DNA from: Arthrobacter sp. Soil762 | GTDB taxonomy: Bacteria > Actinomycetota > Actinomycetes > Actinomycetales > Micrococcaceae | Assembly (NCBI RefSeq): GCF_001428335.1 | Contig: NZ_LMSG01000012.1 | Span: 250,659 to 314,658 of the forward strand | Reading direction: 5' to 3' | DNA: 64,000 nucleotides | Part shown: piece by piece, positions 1-7,863 of the stretch | Numbering within the stretch: the stretch's first letter is position 1 | Layout: the number at the start of each line of letters is the position of its first letter | Translations under genes and position numbers: made by a program | Notes under the pieces: generated by a model | Seen by the model: only the letters and a program-made list of their open reading frames with translations | Told to the model about the DNA's origin: nothing | Databases searched by the model: none

Positions 1-205
1 CGAGGGCGGCCCGGGCCACCGGAACCGCGCCGTGTCCGTAGGCGTCGGCCTTCACCACGGCCATGACCTTCGCAGGTGAGGCCGCGTCTGCCAGCCGCCG
101 CACGTTGTGGCGGATGGCGTCCAGGTCAATGACGGCGGACCGCTCGTACCGAGGATCAGGTCCTGAGGCCGCGCGGAAGTCACCGGTTGTTACGGGATAA
201 GTCAC
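1..205 (-). CDS. alr: alanine racemase, N-terminal part (runs off the window)
   Basis: The minus strand reads from a GTG at 205 into the window edge, giving 68 residues. They contain the PLP-lysine signature [11 protein letters not shown], with the Schiff-base lysine at residue 52, preceded by the typical strand '[15 protein letters not shown]'. Alanine racemase is a cytoplasmic fold-III PLP enzyme that interconverts L- and D-alanine for peptidoglycan. The GTG was chosen because TAGACT, a good -10 element, ends 7 nt upstream, which suggests a leaderless transcript, and no Shine-Dalgarno is visible. The gene is truncated only by the window. Identity is strong from the lysine motif; the rest of the protein is not visible. 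Confidence 0.9.
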   Translation of the reverse strand, partial: MTYPVTTGDFRAASGPDPRYERSAVIDLDAIRHNVRRLADAASPAKVMAVVKADAYGHGAVPVARAAL

Positions 206-280
206 GTTAGTGAGTCTAGTGCGGGGGCTCGGGGCGGGATAATCGCGCCGCCAGGGCGCCTGGGCGCCCGGGCACAGCCG

Positions 281-1372
281 TCAGGCGTCGGACAGGTGCG
301 CGATGGTGGCGGTGGCGCGGCGCTGCGCTGCCAGCGGGACGTCGCTGATAATGTCCGCCAGGAAACCGAAGCGGCGAAGCCACTGGCTGCTCTGGCGTTC
401 GGGCCGGGAGTTGGCCCGCTTCCACCAGTCGGCGATGTCTCCCCAGCCGGGCGCTGCCAGCGAACCGCCCACCTCCTGCACGGCAAGGGAGGCGCAGAGG
501 TTGGCGAACCGGAGCCGGTTGCCCAGCGGCCAGCCGGCCAGGCTCCCCACGATGAAGGCCGCGTCAAAGCAGTCGCCGGCCCCGGTGGGATCGTAGGCGG
601 CCACCGGCAACGACGGCACCCACTCTTCCTCCCCGGTTTCTGAGTCCACGGCCATGGCACCTTGCGCACCGAGCGTCACCACGGCCACGGGCACGCGGTC
701 CGCCAGCGCATACAGCGCGGACCACGGATTGTCCTTCCCCGTGAACGCCATGGCCTCACGCTGGTTGGGCAGGAAAGCATGGAAATACTGCAGGTTCTCC
801 AGCCGCACCGGAGCCCACTCCCCGCTGGGATCCCAGCCCACATCCCCGAACAGCTTGACCCCTGCCTGGTGCGCGGCCACCGCCCACGGCTCGATCTCAG
901 CGTCCAACGCGGCAACGCCGGCGAGCGCCTGCGGCGGCGAACCGATCAGTTCCGACGACGTCACGGGGGCCGGGTGGCCATGCGTCACCAGGGAACGGTC
1001 GTTGTGGACGCTGAGCGAGACGGTGACCGGGGAATGCCACCCCGGGATGCGGCGCGACAGGCTCAGGTCCACGTGTTCCTGCCCGGCCAGGATTTTCCAG
1101 TTGTAGTCGCCGTAGCCGTCGTCGCCGAAGGCGGCTGCCAGTCCCGTGCGCAATCCCAGCCTCGCCGCCGCAATTGCCTGGTTCGCGACGCCGCCGGGGC
1201 AACTGCCCATGCCCTCGCTCCAGATTTCCGTGCCCGGCTCTGGCGCGTGCGGCAATCCGGTGAAGATGATGTCCTGGAAAACCGTGCCGGCCAGCAGCAG
1301 GTCGAACCCGCCGTCGGACGGTGCGCGGACGGTTGAGAGCGGATCGAAGCGGCGGTCCGGGATGGCGTCCAT
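281..1372 (-). CDS. PfkB-family carbohydrate kinase
   Basis: The protein has 363 residues and the ribokinase/PfkB fold. The N-terminal part has 'SCPGGVANQAIAAARLG', the family's GG substrate-binding signature. The C-terminal part has DPTGAGDCFDAAF, the anion-hole and catalytic-Asp motif. It should phosphorylate a sugar or nucleoside with ATP in the cytoplasm; the substrate cannot be read from sequence. The ATG at 1372 was preferred over an upstream in-frame codon because the longer form would run into the divergent gene starting at 1443, and TAGTGT lies 7 nt before this ATG. It faces a GH4 glycosidase across a 70-bp shared promoter region, so the pair may process one sugar, but that is inference. 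Confidence 0.85.
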   Translation of the reverse strand: MDAIPDRRFDPLSTVRAPSDGGFDLLLAGTVFQDIIFTGLPHAPEPGTEIWSEGMGSCPGGVANQAIAAARLGLRTGLAAAFGDDGYGDYNWKILAGQEHVDLSLSRRIPGWHSPVTVSLSVHNDRSLVTHGHPAPVTSSELIGSPPQALAGVAALDAEIEPWAVAAHQAGVKLFGDVGWDPSGEWAPVRLENLQYFHAFLPNQREAMAFTGKDNPWSALYALADRVPVAVVTLGAQGAMAVDSETGEEEWVPSLPVAAYDPTGAGDCFDAAFIVGSLAGWPLGNRLRFANLCASLAVQEVGGSLAAPGWGDIADWWKRANSRPERQSSQWLRRFGFLADIISDVPLAAQRRATATIAHLSDA

Positions 1373-1442
1373 GTCCGGCACACTACGCCCTGCCGCGGCC
1401 CCACGGTAGGGGCGCGCCCGGCGGCCCCCTAGACTGCTGACT

Positions 1443-2873
1443 ATGCGGCTCATGATTGCCGGCGGCGGCGGATTCCGCGTGCCGCTTGTCTACCGGGCGT
1501 TGGCGTCCGGCGCGTTTGCGGGGCTGGTCAGCGAACTGGTGCTGTTCGACGTCGATCCCGCCCGCCTCAGCGCCATCAGCGCGGTTCTGCGCGCCATGCC
1601 CGAATCCGACGGCGGCCCCTACCGCGGCCCGAACGCAGGTGTCCAGCCCCCCGCCGTGCGCACCACCACGTCCCTGCCGGAGGCCCTGGCGGGTACCGAC
1701 CTGGTTTTCGCCGCCATCCGTCCCGGCGGTACGGCCGGCCGGATCAAGGACGAACGCGTGGCCCAGGACCTTGGCCTGCTAGGCCAGGAGACCACCGGCG
1801 CGGGCGGCATCTCGTACGCCCTGCGCACCATCCCAGAGATGCTGCACCTGGCGCGGCAGATGCGGGAGTTCTGCCCGGACGCCTGGCTGATCAACTTCAC
1901 CAACCCGGCCGGCATGGTCACCGAGGCCCTGCTGCCTGTCCTCGGCCGGAGGGTCATCGGGATCTGCGATTCGGCGGGCGGGCTGGTGCACCGGGCCGCG
2001 AACGCCGTCGGGATTCCGCTGCAGGACGGAAGGCTCGACGGCGTGGGCTACTACGGGCTGAACCATCTGGGCTGGCTGTACCGGCTGGAGTCCGGCGGCC
2101 GGGATGTGCTTCCCGGCCTGCTGTCAGACCCCGTTGCCCTCCACACCATCGAGGAAGGCCGGCTGTTCCCGCAGCCGTTCCTCGCGGAGCTTGGCGCCCT
2201 TCCCAACGAATACCTCTATTACTACTATCAGCGGGACGGCGCCGTCGCGGCCATGCGCTCCATGGCCCAGACCCGCGGCGAGTCCATCCACCACCAGCAG
2301 GCCGACCTGTACCCGCGGCTCGCCTCAGCCGGGGCGGAGGCGTACACATTGTGGGACGCCGCCCGCCGCTCGCGGGAGGAAGGCTACCTCGCGGAGGCGC
2401 GGACCCACGGTGAGCAGCGCGACGAGGACGACCTCGCCGGCGGCGGCTACGAACGCGTCGCCCTGGCCGTGATGCGCGCGTTGGCGGGGGCCGGGGACGC
2501 CCAGCTCATCCTCAACGCGCCCAACACGCTTCCGTCCGGTCCTGTCGGGGCGACCGCCCCCGGAAGCACCACCCCGAAACCGGCCATTCCGGGACTGCCG
2601 GCGGACGCCGTCGTCGAGGTCCCCTGCACCATAACGCCCGACGGCGCGGTTCCACTTCCGCAGTCAGCTCCGGGAGCGGAGCAACTCACGCTCCTCCAGC
2701 GGGTCAAGGAGGTGGAGCGGCTCACCGTCCGCGCAGCGACGCATGGAGACCGGGCGGCCGCCGTCGACGCTTTCGGCCGGCATCCCCTGGTGGACTCCCC
2801 TGCCCTCGGTGCCACGTTGCTGGCCGGCTACGAGCGCGCCTTCCCTGCACTGCGCGGGCTTTGGCGCGGCTAG
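1443..2873 (+). CDS. GH4 family glycosidase (6-phospho-beta-glucosidase type)
   Basis: The protein has 476 residues, a normal GH4 length. It starts with a Rossmann strand (LMIAGGGGFRVP), followed by FTNPAGMVTEA, then GICDSAGG with the metal-binding Cys, and GLNHLGW with the conserved Asn-His. GH4 enzymes use NAD+ and a divalent metal (Mn2+) to cleave glycosides by a redox-elimination mechanism, many acting on 6-phospho sugars. The motifs fit the 6-phospho-beta-glucosidase branch better than the alpha-galactosidase branch, but substrate is inferred. TAGACT ends 7 nt before the ATG with no ribosome site, suggesting leaderless expression. The divergent neighbour is a PfkB kinase. The stop overlaps the stop of the convergent acetyltransferase. 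Confidence 0.83.
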   Translation: MRLMIAGGGGFRVPLVYRALASGAFAGLVSELVLFDVDPARLSAISAVLRAMPESDGGPYRGPNAGVQPPAVRTTTSLPEALAGTDLVFAAIRPGGTAGRIKDERVAQDLGLLGQETTGAGGISYALRTIPEMLHLARQMREFCPDAWLINFTNPAGMVTEALLPVLGRRVIGICDSAGGLVHRAANAVGIPLQDGRLDGVGYYGLNHLGWLYRLESGGRDVLPGLLSDPVALHTIEEGRLFPQPFLAELGALPNEYLYYYYQRDGAVAAMRSMAQTRGESIHHQQADLYPRLASAGAEAYTLWDAARRSREEGYLAEARTHGEQRDEDDLAGGGYERVALAVMRALAGAGDAQLILNAPNTLPSGPVGATAPGSTTPKPAIPGLPADAVVEVPCTITPDGAVPLPQSAPGAEQLTLLQRVKEVERLTVRAATHGDRAAAVDAFGRHPLVDSPALGATLLAGYERAFPALRGLWRG

Positions 2874-3403
2874 AGCTTCCGGTACATCACGTGCAGGCCC
2901 ACGTATCCCAGCGTCGGGTGGTTGAACGCCTCGGGAATGGTGGCGAGGATTTCGAAGCCCATCCCCTGCCAGGCGGCCACCGCGCGGACATTGCTTTCCA
3001 CCACGGCGTTGAACTGCATGGCCCGGAAGCCCGCATCCCGTGCCGCCTCGAGGGAGTAGGCGCACAATGCCCGTGCCACGGCTTTGCCGCCGTGGCCGCT
3101 GTGGACCATGTAGCCGGCGTTGGCCACGTGGCTGCCCGCGCCGCCCTGGTTGGGATGCAGCTCGCCCGTGCCGATCACGCTGCCGTCGGCCGTCACGGCC
3201 ACAAACGCCTGGCCGGGGGCGTCCTTGAACCAGCGGGCCCGGGCGTCGGCCTCAGTTGTGTCCCGGTCCCAGGTGAACGTCTCGCCGGACCGGATGACTG
3301 GCTCCAGTACGGCCCACATGCCGGGCCAGTCGGCGTCCTTGGCGGGGCGGATCGAGTATTCCGCGGAACTGTGCGGTGTTGTGGCTGCATTCACACGCGC
3401 CAC
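2870..3403 (-). CDS. GNAT family N-acetyltransferase
   Basis: This 177-residue protein has the GNAT order. 'YSIRPAKDADWPGMWAVL' opens strand 1, 'GTGELHPNQ' and 'VANAGYMVHSGHGGKAVAR' form the acetyl-CoA loop region (a variant of Q/RxxGxG/A), and 'FNAVVESNVRAVAAWQGMGFE' is the C-terminal Asn-x-x-A helix. It probably acetylates a small molecule or amino group in the cytoplasm; the substrate is unknown. The start is a GTG with no clear ribosome site, so a later start is possible. The gene converges on the GH4 gene, and the two stops share the palindromic CTAG at 2870-2873. It is divergent from mshA with 110 bp between them. Confidence 0.8.
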   Translation of the reverse strand: MARVNAATTPHSSAEYSIRPAKDADWPGMWAVLEPVIRSGETFTWDRDTTEADARARWFKDAPGQAFVAVTADGSVIGTGELHPNQGGAGSHVANAGYMVHSGHGGKAVARALCAYSLEAARDAGFRAMQFNAVVESNVRAVAAWQGMGFEILATIPEAFNHPTLGYVGLHVMYRKL

Positions 3404-3513
3404 GTTAGCAGCCGGCCACGTGCCGGGAGGCCGCCCGGGAGCGGCTGGAGTAGTGTTTTACCGAGTGGGCAACAGCGGGGCCCACGCCGCGCCAGCGGTG
3501 GGAAGGAGAAGCC

Positions 3514-4788
3514 ATGACATTGATCCGCAGGGTCGCGTTACTCTCCCTCCACACCTCCCCGATGGAGCAGCCAGGCTCCGGCGACGCCGGCGGCATGAAC
3601 GTCTACATCCGGGAACTGGCGTCCGCGCTCGCCGAGACCGGCGTAGAGGTGGAGATCTTCACGCGCTCCACGTCAGCCAACCAGGCCGCCGTCGAACATC
3701 CGGACCCCGGCGTGTGCGTCCACAACGTGCTGGCCGGGCCGCCGCGGAAGATCCCCAAGGAAGAACTGCCGGGGCTGCTGCACCACATGGTGGCCGAGAT
3801 CGAGCAGATCCGCCAGCGCCAGCCGCACGGCCGCTACGACGTCATCCATTCGCACTATTGGGTGTCCGGAATCGCCGGCCTGGAGCTCTCGGAGCTCTGG
3901 GGCGTACCGCTGGTGCACACCATGCACACCATGGCCAAGGTCAAGAATCTCCTGCTGGAGTCCGGCGAACAGCCCGAGCCGCGGCGGCGCGAGGAGGGCG
4001 AGCACCGGATCGTCGACGGCGCCGCCCGCCTGATCGCCAACACCACCGCCGAAGCCGAAGAGCTGGTGTCCCACTACGGTGCCGATTACGACCGCATCGA
4101 CGTGGCACCTCCCGGCGTGGACCTCAGCACCTTTACACCCGCGTTCCGCGCTCGTTCCCGGGCCGAACGCGGTGTTTCGCCGGGGACGTTCCACTTGGTG
4201 TTCGCCGGCCGGATCCAGCGGCTGAAGGGCCCGCAGGTCCTGCTCAAGGCCGCGGCCCTGCTGCGCGCCCGGCGGCCCGAGATCGATCTCCGGCTCACCA
4301 TCCTGGGCGCCCTCAGCGGGAACAAGGATTTCAACCTCCGGCACCTGATCGCTGAGTCTGGAATGGACGACGTCGTCACGCACCTTCCGCCGGTCAGTGC
4401 GGCTGACTTGGCGTCCTGGTTCCGGGCGGCCGACGTTGTGGTGATGCCTTCCTACAGCGAATCGTTCGGGCTGGTGGCCATTGAGGCCCAAGCCTGCGGG
4501 ACGCCCGTTGTGGGCACCCGTGTGGGCGGACTGTCCCGCGCCATCTGCCATGGCCGGACCGGGCTGCTGGTGGACGGGCACCATGCCAAGGACTGGGCGG
4601 ACGCGCTCGAAGCCATGTACGACGATCCGGGCACCCGCGCCGATATGGGGCGGGCCGCGGCCATCCGGGCGGAGAACCTCGGGTGGAATCGCACTGCCGC
4701 CATCACGCTGGAAACGTACCACGCCGCCGTCGAACAACAGCTGGCCAGCCGGCTGACCCCGGCGTCCCCAACCCTCTCTCACCTTTAA
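3514..4788 (+). CDS. mshA: D-inositol-3-phosphate glycosyltransferase (mycothiol synthesis)
   Basis: The 424-residue GT4-family, GT-B-fold enzyme transfers GlcNAc from UDP-GlcNAc to 1L-myo-inositol 1-phosphate, the first step of mycothiol synthesis. The N-terminus HTSPMEQPGSGDAGGMNVYI is highly characteristic of MshA. The C-terminal half has 'VFAGRIQRLKGPQVLL' and the E-x7-E nucleotide-sugar site in 'SYSESFGLVAIEAQACGTPV'. A strong GGAAGGAG lies just before the ATG. The acceptor is made by Ino1, encoded at 7864-8949, and the donor depends on GlmS and GlmM, also in this window. The last residues (SPTLSHL) and the TAA stop are encoded inside the first copy of a 32-bp tandem repeat. Confidence 0.93.
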   Translation: MTLIRRVALLSLHTSPMEQPGSGDAGGMNVYIRELASALAETGVEVEIFTRSTSANQAAVEHPDPGVCVHNVLAGPPRKIPKEELPGLLHHMVAEIEQIRQRQPHGRYDVIHSHYWVSGIAGLELSELWGVPLVHTMHTMAKVKNLLLESGEQPEPRRREEGEHRIVDGAARLIANTTAEAEELVSHYGADYDRIDVAPPGVDLSTFTPAFRARSRAERGVSPGTFHLVFAGRIQRLKGPQVLLKAAALLRARRPEIDLRLTILGALSGNKDFNLRHLIAESGMDDVVTHLPPVSAADLASWFRAADVVVMPSYSESFGLVAIEAQACGTPVVGTRVGGLSRAICHGRTGLLVDGHHAKDWADALEAMYDDPGTRADMGRAAAIRAENLGWNRTAAITLETYHAAVEQQLASRLTPASPTLSHL

Positions 4789-4880
4789 GCCGTTTTCCCC
4801 CAACCCTCTCTCACCTTTAAGCCGTTTTCCCCCAACCCTCTCTCACCTTTAAGCCGTTTTTCCCCAACCCTCTCTCACGG
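4770..4880. repeat. 32-bp tandem repeat array 1 (CTCTCTCAC core)
   Basis: Three near-perfect 32-bp units begin at 4770, 4802 and 4834, and a partial fourth begins at 4866. The conserved start is AACCCTCTCTCACCTTTAAG, followed by CCGTTTTCCCCC. The first unit encodes the end and stop codon of mshA, and the partial fourth lies close to the probable fhs promoter region (TAGATT near 4896). The same CTCTCTCAC core with the same 32-bp step recurs at 6655-6729 and, in reverse orientation, at 7738-7860. Confidence 0.95.
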
Positions 4881-4940
4881 CTGAGTCGTCGGCTGATAGA
4901 TTGTCGCGCACAGTGTTCCGCACAGAGCCAAAGGACATCG

Positions 4941-6629
4941 ATGTCTGAAAACAAGATCCTTAGCGATCTTGAGATCGCGCAAAAGGCCGCCATCCTGCCC
5001 ATCGGGGAGATCGCGGAGCGGGCCGGGATCAATGCCGATGCCGTGGAACCGTATGGGCGTTACAAGGCGAAAATCGACCCCGCCCGGCTGCGGATTCCGG
5101 TGGGGAAGCCCGCCGGCAAAGTGGTCCTCGTCTCGGCCATGTCCCCCACCCCCGCAGGCGAGGGGAAGTCCACCACCACTGTGGGACTCGCCGACTCCCT
5201 GGCACGTGCGGGCCATAAGGTCATGATCGCGCTGCGTGAACCGTCCCTTGGCCCCATCCTGGGCATGAAGGGTGGTGCGGCCGGCGGCGGCTATTCCCAG
5301 GTCCTGCCCATGGACGAGATCAACCTGCATTTCACCGGTGACTTCCACGCGATCACCGCGGCCAACAACGCCCTTATGGCCCTTGTGGACAACCACATTT
5401 TTCAGGGCAACGAGCTGAACATCGATCCGCGGCGTATGACGTTTAAACGCGTCCTGGACATGAACGACCGCTCGCTCCGAGAAGTGGTCATCGGCCTTGG
5501 CGGGCCGGCGCAGGGCGTGCCGCGCCAGGACAGTTTCGACATTACGGCGGCCTCCGAGATCATGGCCGTCTTCTGCCTGGCCACGGACCTCGACGACCTT
5601 CGCAAGCGCCTGGGCCGAATCACCTTCGGCTACAGCTACGACCGCCGGCCGGTCACAGTGGCGGACCTTGACGTCCAGGGCGCCCTGACCATGCTGCTCA
5701 AGGACGCCCTCAAGCCGAACCTCGTCCAGACCATCGCGGGGACGCCCGCCCTGGTCCACGGCGGCCCCTTCGCGAACATCGCGCACGGCTGCAACTCCCT
5801 CATCGCCACTCGAACCGCGCAGCAGTTGGCCGACATCGTGGTCACGGAAGCCGGTTTCGGGGCGGACCTCGGCGCCGAAAAGTACATGGACATCAAGGCG
5901 CGCATCGCGGACGTGGCACCGTCCGCCGTCGTGGTGGTGGCGACGATCCGGGCGCTCAAGATGCATGGCGGCGTGCCGAAAGACCGGCTCAAGGAGCCGA
6001 ACGCCGAGGGGCTGGCCGCCGGCGTCCGGAACTTAAAGCGGCACCTACAAAACGTCGAGAAGTTCGGCATCGCGCCCGTGGTGGCCATCAACAAGTTCGC
6101 CACGGACACGCCCGAAGAGCTGGAGTGGCTGCTTGCCTGGTGTGCGCAGCAGGGGGTGCCGGCTGCCGTCGCTGACGTCTGGGGCCGAGGCGGCGGGGGC
6201 GACGGCGGCGATGAGCTCGCGGCGAAGGTCGCCGTCGCGGTGGCAGCGCCGTCGGACTTCCGGCATCTGTATCCGCTGAACCTGTCAGTAGAGGACAAGA
6301 TCCGTACGATCGTGCAGGAGATCTACGGGGCAGACGGCGTGGAATTCTCGGTGCCGGCACTCAAAAGGCTGGCTGACATCGAGAAGAACGGCTGGGGCGG
6401 AATGCCTGTGTGCATGGCGAAGACGCAGTATTCCTTCACCGACGACGCCTCGCAACTGGGCGCACCCAAGGGCTTCACCATCCATGTGCGCGACCTCATC
6501 CCCAAGACAGGCGCCGGTTTCATCGTGGCCCTGACCGGTGCCGTCATGACCATGCCCGGCCTGCCCAAAGAGCCCGCCGCGATGCGCATGGACGTCGACG
6601 CGCACGGCAACCCGGTCGGCCTCTTCTGA
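4941..6629 (+). CDS. fhs: formate--tetrahydrofolate ligase
   Basis: The 562-residue protein matches the usual length of about 555-560. The P-loop [10 protein letters not shown] is at residues 69-78, followed by TTTVGL, '[18 protein letters not shown]' and '[16 protein letters not shown]', all hallmark segments. It joins formate to tetrahydrofolate with ATP to give 10-formyl-THF for purines and one-carbon metabolism, in the cytoplasm. AAAGGA lies 8-9 nt before the ATG at 4941. The gene stands alone, with repeat arrays directly upstream and downstream. No riboswitch fold was recognised in the short leader. Confidence 0.95.
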   Translation: MSENKILSDLEIAQKAAILPIGEIAERAGINADAVEPYGRYKAKIDPARLRIPVGKPAGKVVLVSAMSPTPAGEGKSTTTVGLADSLARAGHKVMIALREPSLGPILGMKGGAAGGGYSQVLPMDEINLHFTGDFHAITAANNALMALVDNHIFQGNELNIDPRRMTFKRVLDMNDRSLREVVIGLGGPAQGVPRQDSFDITAASEIMAVFCLATDLDDLRKRLGRITFGYSYDRRPVTVADLDVQGALTMLLKDALKPNLVQTIAGTPALVHGGPFANIAHGCNSLIATRTAQQLADIVVTEAGFGADLGAEKYMDIKARIADVAPSAVVVVATIRALKMHGGVPKDRLKEPNAEGLAAGVRNLKRHLQNVEKFGIAPVVAINKFATDTPEELEWLLAWCAQQGVPAAVADVWGRGGGGDGGDELAAKVAVAVAAPSDFRHLYPLNLSVEDKIRTIVQEIYGADGVEFSVPALKRLADIEKNGWGGMPVCMAKTQYSFTDDASQLGAPKGFTIHVRDLIPKTGAGFIVALTGAVMTMPGLPKEPAAMRMDVDAHGNPVGLF

Positions 6630-6654
6630 CCTATCCCGCTACCGCCACCACGGA

Positions 6655-6729
6655 CGCTCTCTCACATATGGGGGTGTTCAAACGAACCCTCTCTCACCTT
6701 TGGGGCCTTTCCAGGCAACGCTCTCTCAC
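6655..6729. repeat. 32-bp-phased repeat array 2 (CTCTCTCAC core)
   Basis: Three copies of the 11-mer CGCTCTCTCAC (CCCTCTCTCAC in the middle copy) begin at 6655, 6687 and 6719, exactly 32 bp apart. The DNA between the cores differs from copy to copy, unlike array 1. The array lies between the fhs stop and the DUF559 gene. A perfect DnaA-box 9-mer in reverse (TGTGGATAA, 6731-6739) directly follows the last core. Confidence 0.9.
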
Positions 6730-6778
6730 CTGTGGATAACTTCTGCGGGCCCCGGCGACTCTGAGGAACAATGCCGGT

Positions 6779-7738
6779 ATGCACATGCAGACTGCGCTTC
6801 CCGCCACATTGGCATCCGGCCCGTTCACGCTCACGGACGCCACGGTCGAAGGCGTCCCTCGGAATCGTCTCCTTCGGCCCGACGTCGCGCATGTCAGCCG
6901 CGGACTGTACCGTCCCGCTGACTGGGATTTCGAACTTGAGGCTGCCGCCCGCGCGCTCTCGGCAGCCACTCCGGGTGCCTGGATCTCGCACGTGACGGCG
7001 GCACGCCTTCGCAGCTCGTGCCTTCCACCGTGGCTCTCCGACTCCACGGAACTGCATCTGAGCAAGCGGCGGTCCCTGCCGAGCGTTCGCCGCAAAGGCG
7101 TGATCGGACATACGGTGACCGCGGCTGATGACGAGGTCGAATCGGTTGACGGAATCCGCATCAGCACGCGGCCGCGCACCTGGCTGGACATGGCCCGCGT
7201 GCTGCCGTTGAAGGACCTCATATGCCTGGGTGACGAGTTGATCCGGTTGCCCCGGCAGGCGTTTGAAAACCGCGACGTACCGTTCACAACCGTTGAGGAA
7301 TTGCGCGCCCTGACGAATCGGCACAAGAACCTGCAGGGAGTCGTCCGCGCCCGCGAAGCCCTGGAACTCATGCGCGTGGGAGCGGATTCCGGCCCGGAGA
7401 CCCTGCTCAGGCTGGCAATGCTCGACGCTGGGGTGCCCGAGCCCCAGCTTCAGCTCAGGTTGCGCGAGGCAGACCCGCTGTCGCCGTCGGCGGATCTGGG
7501 ATACCGCAGTCGGCGCGTGGCTATCCAGTACGACGGCGGCCATCACCTCATGCCCAAACAGCAGCTCAGTGATCGGCGACGGGACAAGACCTTCGAAGCC
7601 GCTGGCTGGACGGTCCTCCTTTTCGATAAGGAAGATCTGGCCGACGGATTCGAAGGCGCCGTCAGGATGATCAAGAGGGAACTGCGGTCCGCCTGGGTGG
7701 ATCCCGCCGTCGCGTCGGGCTTTTCGCGCTCAAGGTAA
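6779..7738 (+). CDS. DUF559 / AbiEi-like protein with Vsr-type nuclease domain
   Basis: The protein has 319 residues in two parts. Residues 1-150 resemble the AbiEi-type regulator seen in many actinobacterial proteins (HVSRGLYRP, WISHVTAARL, GIRISTRPRTWLDMARVL). Residues about 190-310 resemble DUF559/Vsr-like nucleases: 'SGPETLLRLAMLDAGVPEPQ', SADLGY, VAIQYDGGHH, LSDRRRDKTFEAAGW. The usual acidic residue in 'IEYDG' is Gln here, which could weaken catalysis if that residue is catalytic. The family is common and often multicopy in actinobacteria; its function is not established. The start is uncertain by a few codons (ATG at 6779 or 6785). The gene is bracketed by 32-bp-phased repeat arrays in opposite orientations. 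Confidence 0.7.
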   Translation: MHMQTALPATLASGPFTLTDATVEGVPRNRLLRPDVAHVSRGLYRPADWDFELEAAARALSAATPGAWISHVTAARLRSSCLPPWLSDSTELHLSKRRSLPSVRRKGVIGHTVTAADDEVESVDGIRISTRPRTWLDMARVLPLKDLICLGDELIRLPRQAFENRDVPFTTVEELRALTNRHKNLQGVVRAREALELMRVGADSGPETLLRLAMLDAGVPEPQLQLRLREADPLSPSADLGYRSRRVAIQYDGGHHLMPKQQLSDRRRDKTFEAAGWTVLLFDKEDLADGFEGAVRMIKRELRSAWVDPAVASGFSRSR

Positions 7739-7860
7739 TGCGAGAGCGTCCGTCAAAAACGCCCCAAAAGTGAGAGAGCGTCCCAAGGGGCGTTAAACGC
7801 CGGACGCTCCCCCACCAAAGTGAGAGAGCGTCCGTCAAAAACCCACCAAAGGTGAGAGAG
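7738..7860. repeat. 32-bp-phased repeat array 3, reverse orientation (GTGAGAGAGCG core)
   Basis: Copies of GTGAGAGAGCG, the reverse complement of the core in arrays 1 and 2, begin at 7770, 7820 and 7852. A diverged copy (ATGCGAGAGCG) begins at 7738. Spacings are 32, 50 and 32 bp. In the 50-bp gap lies a degenerate copy in the opposite direction (CGCTCCCCCAC, 7805-7815). The array fills the space between the convergent DUF559 and ino1 genes and ends next to the ino1 stop at 7864. Confidence 0.9.
7776..7809. terminator. nested stem-loop between convergent genes
   Basis: Outer arms GAGCGTCC (7776-7783) and GGACGCTC (7802-7809) enclose an inner perfect inverted repeat GGCGTT-A-AACGCC (7789-7801). 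It sits inside repeat array 3, between the stops of the DUF559 gene and ino1, where a bidirectional terminator would be expected. There is no long T-run, so Rho-independent termination is only a possibility. Confidence 0.4.
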
Positions 7861-7863
7861 CGT

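Noticed and set aside
4770..7860. CRISPR array
   Set aside because: The period is regular, but the conserved core is only about 9-16 bp, copies per array are three or four, array 1 repeats the whole 32 bp, array 1 encodes part of mshA, and no cas genes are present.
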